From contig JAWQFJ010026713.1 of the NCBI GenBank assembly GCA_034096865.1, forward strand, positions 20,001-47,500: a DNA stretch of 27,500 nucleotides. The letters are read 5' to 3'. This DNA comes from Theodoxus fluviatilis. Lineage: Eukaryota > Mollusca > Gastropoda > Cycloneritida > Neritidae. The notes beneath the pieces were generated by a model that saw nothing but the letters and a program-made list of their open reading frames with translations, had not been told where the DNA came from and did no database searches. The translations under genes were made by a program, and so were the position numbers. Positions 20,977 to 27,500 of the stretch are shown here, one piece after another; positions within the stretch are counted from its first letter, which is position 1, and each line of letters opens with the position of its first letter.

Positions 20977-21256
20977 TATACAAGATACAAGATACGAGAT
21001 ACAAGATACTTTATTGTCCTCATTGTACAAGAAAATTCGTTTTGTCGGTGGCAAAACATAATACATACATACAAAAAACAGAAACGTACAAGAAGTTTAA
21101 CATTAATTAACTCAATCACATCGCTCAAGTTATGGAGTCAAAACAGAAAGACACAATAAGATAGTACACATTTACCGCTACATCATAGGCAATTCAATTT
21201 AATAGAGAAACATTTTACACCGCAACAAGTAATCACAGAAGGAACAAAAGACACAA

Positions 21257-21500
21257 GCATGCACATCAAACAATCATCGTCACGCAATCACACATACCCG
21301 ATCTTCAACCATAACACATGTACAAGCCGCCCCCCCCCCACCCCCACCCCCCCCATCATGTTCTTCATCCTGCATCACAACACAATCACAGGAAAGACCA
21401 ACCAGAGACAGACATGCACATCAATAACCACACTCACACAGCACACATACACGATCATCAACACATAACGCTTGCACCCCCCCACCCCCACCCCCCCACA
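21257..21500. repeat. Diverged 155-bp duplication with C-rich runs in the LINE 3' UTR
   Basis: ATGCACATCAA, CACACATAC, CGATC, TCAAC and a C-rich tract occur in the same order starting at about 21259 and again at about 21414. The C tracts (21329-21354 and 21477-21497) are G runs on the element's sense strand. Confidence 0.7.
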
Positions 21501-21663
21501 CACACACACACACACACTCTCACATGTTAATCCTTGTTGTCACAGACATAGTTCACACCATTCATAGTCCCTTCTGTCACAGTTCACAGCACTACAAGTC
21601 CTCGTCACTCCTGGTCCCACAGTCACGTCAAGTCTCACAACAATCTCCATGCATACTACCCAT

Positions 21664-22119
21664 TCACCGGGACTCGTTGAAGAGACAGATGGCTGTCGGG
21701 AGGAACGAATCCCTCAGGCGGTTTGTTCTGGCAGGCCAGCACCTCAGGCGACATGAGGACTCTCGAGTGGGTTTGCATGACGCGAATGCCTGGTGCAGAG
21801 GGTGGCGGTCGTCAGATCGAATCTTGCCCATCTTCCTCAGGGCCACACTGGGGTAGCGATCACTGAGAGGCTAGAGGTCGGAGCCAGTGATGGCGCCGGC
21901 TTCCTCCACGACCTTCTCCAGCCTCTCCATGTCGCCCTTCCTCACACTGCTGTGGTAACACAGCTGGTTGAAGGAGACGGCGCTCTCAATCGTCGCCTGG
22001 TAAAAGAGGTGGAGAATCTCAGGGTTGACGCGGAACTGCCGCAGCTTTCTCAAGAAGAAAAGCTTCTGGTTCGCCCGCTTGCACACGGCGTCCACGTTCG
22101 GCGACCAATCGAGCTGCTC
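21664..22119 (-). pseudogene. C-terminal reverse-transcriptase fragment of a CR1/L2-type LINE, with an in-frame stop
   Basis: The frame encodes LDWSPNVDAVCKRANQKLFF, then LRKLRQF, LFYQATIESAVSF, GDMERLEKVVEEAG and, near the end, HPLHQAF and TNRLRDSFLPTAICLFN. These are the recognisable thumb and post-thumb motifs at the end of LINE reverse transcriptases. A TAG at 21873-21871 interrupts the frame, which resumes unchanged to the natural TGA at 21666-21664. The catalytic core is missing because of the 5' truncation, so the copy is dead. Confidence 0.88.
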
Positions 22120-22200
22120 TTCACACAGCGCCGCTCGTCGCATGGCGCCTTCTTTCACATAGAGGACATACTCCTCACATAGAGGGCGCTGTCCCCAAAA
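22120..22200. repeat. 21-bp minisatellite, right block after the LINE
   Basis: Degenerate copies of the CACATAGAGGGCGCTG unit, the continuation of the array at 20230-20976 beyond the inserted element. Confidence 0.85.
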
Positions 22201-23690
22201 CAAATCTGGCATGTCTGAACATGCGCATTTGACAATAATGACAATGAGCAAAGGTTTAAAACAGTCCTGAGATTCTTAGTCTCGTAAATCCTCATTTTCT
22301 CTCGTCTCATTCCCAAATTCTCCTTCTCTCAACATTTCCTTGCTGCCTTTTCTCCCCCTGCCATTATTCTTCCCCAACCACCCGCTCTTGTGGCCAGTTT
22401 TGCTTTCACCTTTCCGCACCATTCCATTCCATCTCCACCTTCTGGCTTGCTGTCAACGCTCCTTTTTCGGTGGGACATTCGTAGATGAAAGCATTCAGCC
22501 ATATTTCGTGGGCGTTCAAAAAAGCTTCAACATAAGAGAGAAAACTGATAACATCGGAAATATCTATATCATATCGTAAGCAGTTGCAACGCGCTGAAGA
22601 AGCCGGATGGAAGGCCGGCGAAAGATATGCGTGGGTAGCTGTTTTCTCTGTCAAGTGTAAGGTGTAAATTTCTTTTTCGTGATTCATATTCTTTGCTTTC
22701 GGCTCACATTAATGTACTCAAAGATCTCACAATATGATTCAAAGAGTCATTATGAATTCACAAAAACGCTCATTCATTGCCTCTGTTTAACATTAACTTT
22801 ACAAGTATGCTTCGTCACACTAGAGCATCTATTGCAAAACCTTGAAGCAGGCTGTGCTTTAGTTGAGTGGTGATGTTTCCTTCATAGTGAATCACCCAGA
22901 TTTCCGAGTCATCCCTCAAATTATAGAGGCCACCCCATGATAAAAAGCAGGGCAGTTCGTTGCACTTTTCACCCGTACGCTCTACCACTAGAACAGGCTG
23001 CCTCGTTCAATCAAAGAACGTAAGTTACACAAAGAAGGCGCATCCGAGGCTTTCCCTATACGAAAAGTGATGACGCTTGAAAAGCAGCACCCTCAAGCGG
23101 CTGTGGTGTAGAGCAGATCAAGGAAGGTAAACAGACCACAGTGCAACATGTGAATACAGACGATGTTGCGCGAATGTATCGGCGTGTTTCTCATTAATCC
23201 CGAGCACATTTGTCAACAAAATTACCGTGTAATTTGTAGCAAAATGACTCCCTGCAATAAAGCTGGTATTTATGCACCTTTTTTCCCGTCTACATGGTTA
23301 TATAGAGCTTACAATTGACACGGAATTGGTGAATGAAAACAGTCAAATTCTACTGTTTGTTTTCTTTTTTTTAAATTCACACAACCATCAGACCTTTTGA
23401 TGATATTCAAGTTTGTGCTGTTAGTGACTGACTCGTAAAACCATACTATTGCAGCATGCCAGAATGCTAAATTTTATTCAGAAATTAATTTCCCCCATTG
23501 AATAGTGATTAGTGAGCTAAAGAGCGTTCGTTGTCGATTGAATAAAAGGGAACTTGTGAAATTTTTACACTGCTTTGCATATTCATAATTATTGTCAAAT
23601 TTATCGTTCCTTTGGTTTGTTGTTCTTTGCTCGGGCTGTCCTGTGTTTTGCAGTCGCTCTGATAATTCGGTCACCAGGTCAGGTGACGCC
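22201..23690. other. No gene recognised; retroelement-tail-like motif near 22592
   Basis: CTGAAGAAGCCGG...CCGGCGAAAG at about 22592-22622 forms a five-base-pair stem framed by CTGAAGA and GAAA, as seen in the 3' regions of many retroelements. A box-A-like word lies on the minus strand at 22990-22979 but no full tRNA fold follows. The rest is AT-rich with short open frames. Confidence 0.45.
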
Positions 23691-24060
23691 AGTCGATTTA
23701 AAGCTTGACACGAGAGACTATTCGAGCAGCTTCGCTCACGAAAGATCTGGAAATCTAGGGTTAGGTATAAAAAGAGCTACAAAACGAGAGAGAGACAGAC
23801 ACGACTGACACGAGTCAGACACGAGCAGCAGATGCGACAGAGTTAAGGTGAGAGCTTAACTTTGTAAGGAGCGAGTCCTCTGCAACACTGTGCGTAGAGT
23901 GAAGCGAGTACGACAACGATTACTGATTTTCACCACTGTGTAGCGATCAGTGCGTGAATAAAGTTTATCGAAAACGACCACCAGTGTTTGTCACTTCGAT
24001 TTCCCAGCGCAAGCCAGGAGAACCCCCGCACAACAAGAGTAGAGTGCAACATTGTCGTAT
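23690..24060 (+). mobile_element. LTR-like promoter/poly(A) unit, possible solo LTR
   Basis: A strong TATAAAAA box at 23766-23773 and an AATAAA at 23957-23962, 190 bp apart on the same strand, enclose a purine-rich leader, as in a short LTR. I could not define TG...CA ends, a primer-binding site or target duplications. It may instead be an ordinary promoter whose first exon ends at the AAG|GTGAGA donor at 23847/23848. Confidence 0.35.
23766..23773 (+). promoter_or_regulatory. TATA box (TATAAAAA)
   Basis: The best TATA match on the plus strand in this region; transcription would start near 23796. A donor-like AAG|GTGAGA follows at 23848, and an acceptor-like ATTCAG ends at 25760, just before the ATG of the integrase gene. 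Confidence 0.45.
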
Positions 24061-25370
24061 AGTCTGCCCCACTGACAGTCATCACACACACACGTAGTTC
24101 CACCATAGACCCGAGTCTCAACTGTACAGTGTCCCATCAACTGCAAAGCTTCGCTTTACTCTGGCAATCCTTGATTCTGCTGTACAAACCACCACTGCTG
24201 TTAACACAGTAACTATGCCTGGTAAGGTGAAGGGTTCGTTTAAGCAATTTTACTGTAAAATACAATTTAAAAACTCAGCATTCCTCTATATGTTTACTGC
24301 AGCACCACCACAGCCGCTTGGGGGCGCTAACGTCACTCATTTCGCACAGACGCGCGTTATGATCGTTCTTTGTGTACTTACGTTCTTTGATTCTTGACTT
24401 GACTTGACTTGACTTTTACGACGTTTGAGGCCTTTTGTGAGGCCTGTTCGGCATTCCATGTGATAAACTAACTTTGCTGCAATGCGTGGCGGGCTAACTA
24501 CTAGATCTATTGCATATTTTGGCATTCTGGTGTGTAGAGGGTGGGGAGATCTTTCCAGTGTTCGTGTTCAGTGTTCAGTGATTCGATTCTGTGCTCCCGA
24601 TCCTCACCCCTTAAAATATCCCACTTCATGCTTCCCTCTTTCCCTTACTTTCCCCTAGGGGTCGAAGCACTGAGGAACTACAGGCCCACAATGGCACACC
24701 TCTGGACGCCATTACAGGAAGGGTGTCGGGCTGGCAGCTCACTGGTTGACCCCAAGAAGAGGCCCCTTGTCTGACATTGTGACGTTTACGAATTTTTTCC
24801 ACAACATAATTTCCTAGAAGAAAAAAGGAAGCAGAAGTGGACGACAGAGGACATAACATTAGGGGGGGGGGAGGGGAGAGGGGGCGGGGAAGGAGGGGGG
24901 GGGGGCGGGGGGAGGGGAGGGGGGCGGGGAAGGAGGGGGGATGTAGAGAGGTTTTGAATGAAAAAATATTTTACCAAGGGGGTTAGGAGTCGGTTGCCAT
25001 GATCTCAATCGCCGTTAGCCCACCTTCATCGTTTCTGTCATTCTGTGAGTCCCAGTCCCTTGTTGTCTAACAGACGTGTGGGATTATTGAGCCTAGAACT
25101 CAGCAGACGTGGGTTGACATTCCATCCTTCATAACGGCATTATCCATTCCATGACAGAAAGCCTGCTAAGCGTAATGGTTTACCACCACTGCGCAGTTAA
25201 TTTTCCTCCGATTTTCTTGTGATCGATTTATAACCATACACTGAAAAACGTCAGAGAAAACGTTTATAAGGAAGTTGAATATTTTCTCTTTCTTCGGCCA
25301 AATTGTATTTCCTTGTCGTGTTGCTTGTCATACGGAGGAATGCTGAAATTACATAGAGCTGTATATGTTA
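24061..25370. other. No gene recognised; pentanucleotide and G-rich repeats
   Basis: (TTGAC)n at 24394-24414 may be the tail of a retroelement. A G-rich purine tract lies at 24861-24941. Other open frames are under 80 codons and unrecognised. Confidence 0.5.
24861..24941. repeat. G-rich purine tract
   Basis: Runs of up to 11 G with GGGGCGGGGAAGGA motifs on the plus strand, able to form G-quadruplexes. The Pro-rich minus-strand frame over it is compositional. Confidence 0.9.
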
Positions 25371-25399
25371 CAGGCATTATGTTAAACCAGGCATTAAGT

Positions 25400-25547
25400 G
25401 TAATGACTGAACATTTCAGTCATTAAACGAAATGACTATTTCACTGTCATTTCATGAAATGACTAAAATCTCTAGGCATTACACATAATGCCTGACATTT
25501 TGAGGTTCATATTACACTTGTTGCCTGGATTGCTTTTTAGGCAACAA
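25400..25547. repeat. Cluster of short perfect hairpins and palindromes
   Basis: Four perfect inverted repeats lie in 150 bp: an 11-bp stem with a 3-base loop (25401-25425), an 18-bp palindrome GTCATTTCATGAAATGAC (25446-25463), an 8-bp stem with a 4-base loop (25474-25493), and TTGTTGCC/GGCAACAA (25518-25525 and 25540-25547). Most share the word AATGACT or its complement. Confidence 0.85.
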
Positions 25548-25623
25548 ACAAAATGACCTGAGTGAGAGTTTAGACTTGTTTTCGACCAATGCCGGTTACA
25601 TTCTCTGATGAGTGAGTGAGTGA

Positions 25624-25715
25624 TTAATCACAATCCATATTTCAGCCAATGAGTGATTGATTAATCACATTAAAATGTTCCTGTTTCAATCAATGAGCGA
25701 GTTCATATTAATCAC
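25624..25715. repeat. Diverged direct repeats containing TTAATCAC
   Basis: TTAATCAC occurs at 25624, 25661 and 25708. The first two copies are each followed by TTTCA and CAATGAG words in the same order, so a 37-47-bp unit has been tandemly duplicated and has since diverged. Confidence 0.65.
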
Positions 25716-25775
25716 ATTCTCTGTTGTGGATGCTTGGTGTCAGATCATATTCACATTCAGGTCCGTCAGATCAGA

Positions 25776-25951
25776 ATGGAGCAAACAGAGCAGCAGCCCA
25801 CTGACTATGAAAGTTTGTTCAAAAGATAATTATACAATTTGTTTGAGAAGAACAACAGACTCTTCATAACAAAGGATGCGTACTTTCAAACAATACAGGA
25901 TCTGAAGACAGGTTCCAAGTCTCGCAAGGGATACTACTACCTTCTGAACAA
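25776..25951 (+). pseudogene. Integrase-gene exon 1 (visible), with TAA at 25827
   Basis: The ATG at 25776 has a good context (AGAATGG). After 17 codons a TAA (25827-25829) interrupts, and the same frame then continues through FITKDAYFQ to RKGYYYLLN. The donor is CAA|GTAAGT at 25951/25952, phase 2. An acceptor-like ATTCAG ending at 25760 suggests a further 5' exon. Confidence 0.75.
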
Positions 25952-26139
25952 GTAAGTGATTTTATACTGGTTGGCGGGACTTGTTACATGTAGTTATACG
26001 TAGCTTCCCCCCTTAAAAAAGTAAATATAACATCTTTATTGCCAATCACAGGGAAATGTGAAGTTGCTTTAGACGCTATTAAAAAAAATTAGACAGCTAC
26101 TGAACAACTAGCAATCACCAATCATGTTTGTTATTGCAG

Positions 26140-27113
26140 GTACGAAGTCCTGCAGTGTGGTGACATAGAGAGGCTAATCAAAAGACGCAAAACCCCTGAT
26201 GAGCGACCATTGTACTACGTCTCTATCGAGGACACATATGACGCCATCAAGAGAGCCCACATTGCCACTGGCCATGGTGGACGCGACAGAATGACAAAAC
26301 TTCTTGCTAACAAATACGCCAACATCACCAGGGATGCCATTATCCTGTTCAAGTCTTTCTGTGCAGTATGCCAGGAAAAAACCAAGCGCCCAGTTGCCAA
26401 AGGAGTCGTCATTCGACCCATTCTTAGCAGTGACTTTAACTCGAGAAGTCAGGTTGACCTCTTGGACATGCAGTCCAAAGCTTGTGGTTCCTACAAATGG
26501 ATAATGGTCTATCAGTGCCACTTGACCAAATTTGTCGTTATCCGCCCCATCACTACTAAAAGAGCTGTGGAAGTCGCGTTTCAGCTTCTGGACATCTTCC
26601 TTCTTTTTGGTGTCCCTGCCATACTGCAAAGTGACAATGGGTCGGAGTTCACTGCTGGCGTCATCAAAAAGTTAAAGGTCATGTGGCCTGAGCTGGCCAT
26701 GGTGCACGGGCGTCCAAGGCACCCGCAGAGTCAAGGCTCTGTGGAGAGAGCAAATGGTGACACTAAAGACATGTTAATATCTTGGATGTCCGACAACAAC
26801 TCCTAAGATTGGACTGTTGGAATCAAGTTCATTCAACAAATGAAAAATGCGTCTTATCATGCGGGGATTAAACGTACCCCATACACTGCCATGTTTGGCA
26901 CAGAACCCAAGACCGGACTCACTTCATCATCCATACCACGGGAAACCATCCAGCGGCTCCAGTCTGAGGAGGACCTGCTCAGAGCTATTAGTGCACCCCA
27001 ACCACATGGTCAGCTCCCAGGCGGTTCCCAGCCAGATGATCAAGCAGTCGACTCCATGGCCGGAGGTCTGTCGTCTGCTGTCAGTTGTGGGATCTCCAGT
27101 CACGATAACCTCG
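26140..27113 (+). pseudogene. Integrase-gene exon 2: zinc finger and DDE core, with TAA at 26804
   Basis: The acceptor is TTGTTATTGCAG and the donor CTCG|GTGAGC. It carries YEVLQCGDIE, the HHCC finger and the full DDE catalytic core. After DNNS a TAA (26804-26806) interrupts; the same frame then resumes with DWTVGIKF...MKNA...RTPYTAMFG, the usual sequence beyond an integrase core. It ends in a Pro/Gly/Ser/Gln-rich tail with the first DDQ-type repeat. Confidence 0.9.
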
Positions 27114-27285
27114 GTGAGCAGACATAAATAACCCTCTGACATTTCTTCTGTCATGGAAGCAACATGTCTCCTTGTGTGTCTCACTTTAGTTCTATTCTCT
27201 CATATTGTTGCTTGCATTTAAAAAAAGTTATTTCTCATATTCTCCCATGATAAAATGAACATATTAACTTTTATTCTGTGAACAG

Positions 27286-27435
27286 ACGATCATCTCCCAG
27301 GCGATTCTCAGCTACAGCCAGATGATCAACTCCCAAGCGGTTCCCAGCTACAGCTAGACAATCCGCTCCCACGCAGCTCCTAGCTACAGCGAGACGATCA
27401 GCTTCCACGCGGTTCCCAGGCAGACGATCAGCTCC
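27286..27435. repeat. Coding minisatellite, about 33-36-bp unit
   Basis: Units built from GAYGATCAGCTCCCA and GGTTCCCAGCTACAG words repeat about four times. A single related copy lies in the previous exon at about 27006-27045, on the other side of a 172-bp intron. Confidence 0.75.
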
Positions 27436-27500
27436 CAGATGATGTCACACCACCACAGGCAGTTGAAGAGCTCTCAGACGGCGGCGCGCAGCTTCAGAAT
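27286..27500 (+). pseudogene. Integrase-gene exon 3 (partial): DDQLP repeat tail, with TAG at 27381
   Basis: The acceptor is TTCTGTGAACAG. Joined in phase 1 it encodes about four units of DDQLPxGSQLQ type. In the third unit the Gln codon of SQLQ is TAG (27381-27383); neighbouring units have CAG there. The frame is open to the right edge of the window. Confidence 0.65.

Larger units (their letters stand above)
20977..22119 (-). mobile_element. 5'-truncated non-LTR retrotransposon inserted in the 21-bp minisatellite
   Basis: Read on the minus strand, the element begins abruptly inside the end of a reverse-transcriptase frame (about 22119), continues through a 0.7-kb 3' UTR and ends with AATAAAGTATC followed by TATCTTG/TATCTCG tail repeats at 21009-20977. 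The same minisatellite flanks both sides. A 5' truncation, short-repeat tail and lack of LTRs are the hallmarks of a LINE. The C-terminal reverse-transcriptase motifs resemble the CR1/L2-type elements common in fish and molluscs. Confidence 0.85.
25776..27500 (+). pseudogene. Integrase-domain (rve) gene, KRBA2-like, three exons, three in-frame stops, runs off the window
   Basis: Exons 25776-25951, 26140-27113 and 27286-27500 join in frame through consensus splice sites. After an N-terminal helical segment come an HHCC zinc finger (His 26258 and 26273, Cys 26360 and 26369) and a retroviral-type integrase core. Its DDE triad is Asp 26456, Asp 26633 (SDNGSEF) and Glu 26744 (SVERANG), with 36 residues between the last two. 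Such enzymes join element ends to host DNA; KRBA2-like animal genes are domesticated or mobile relatives of Gypsy/Ginger-type integrases. Family assignment is from memory of the motif pattern. The tail is a repeat built on DDQLPxGSQ. In-frame stops lie at 25827 (TAA), 26804 (TAA) and 27381 (TAG). All other codons, the catalytic residues and both introns are intact, so loss appears recent. No reverse transcriptase or gag lies nearby. Confidence 0.85.

Noticed and set aside
20191..21159. 322-codon plus-strand open frame (the longest in the window)
   Set aside because: It is made almost entirely of a 21-bp repeat whose period is divisible by three; other frames and the opposite strand are also open there.
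22921..23010. tRNA-like sequence on the minus strand with a box A (TAGTGGTAGAGCG)
   Set aside because: No proper box B, anticodon arm or full acceptor stem; at best a decayed tRNA-derived fragment.
25827..27383. Reassigned stop codons (TAA/TAG read as Gln)
   Set aside because: The receptor gene shows a standard animal code with no internal TAA/TAG, so ordinary inactivation of a mobile-type gene is far more likely.

Overview
The window looks like nuclear DNA of an invertebrate animal. Two spliced genes have canonical GT/AG introns, one of them encodes a nuclear-receptor ligand-binding domain (nuclear receptors occur only in animals), and the intergenic DNA is full of micro- and minisatellites, retroelement pieces and inverted repeats. 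A lophotrochozoan such as a marine mollusc would fit. That is inference; the sequence does not prove the phylum. There is no bacterial gene organisation, rRNA gene, CRISPR array or convincing tRNA.

Layout: (i) 1-1398 is an element with about 260-bp terminal inverted repeats and no recognisable transposase. (ii) 1399-3530 has no recognised gene. (iii) 3530-9304 (minus strand) holds the 3' part of a nuclear-receptor gene of the NR1 Rev-erb/E75/ROR/HR3 branch. Seven exons splice in phase into 385 codons ending in a canonical AF-2 helix, followed by a probable 1.25-kb 3' UTR. The DNA-binding domain is not in the window. About 0.6 kb upstream of the first visible exon, a minus-strand TATA box and a perfect splice donor suggest an internal promoter that could make a receptor without a DNA-binding domain. 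(iv) 10-17.6 kb is mostly simple-sequence DNA: (CA)n, (CT)n, (CATC)n, G-rich arrays and minisatellites of 45, 53 and 21 bp. (v) 18489-18817 is a short retroelement-like insertion with inverted arms and a 13-bp target-site duplication. (vi) 20230-22200 is a 21-bp minisatellite split by a 5'-truncated non-LTR retrotransposon (minus strand) with a broken reverse-transcriptase end. (vii) 23.7-24.0 kb is a TATA/poly(A) unit that may be a solo LTR or a promoter. (viii) 25400-25715 is a cluster of small hairpins and diverged repeats. (ix) 25776-27500 (plus strand) is an intron-containing integrase-domain gene resembling the KRBA2-like family. It has an HHCC zinc finger, a complete DDE triad and three in-frame stops, and it runs off the right edge.

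The two real coding loci are unrelated. The receptor gene is host regulatory machinery. The integrase gene is a mobile-element or domesticated-integrase locus that appears inactivated. Most long open frames elsewhere are artefacts of tandem repeats.
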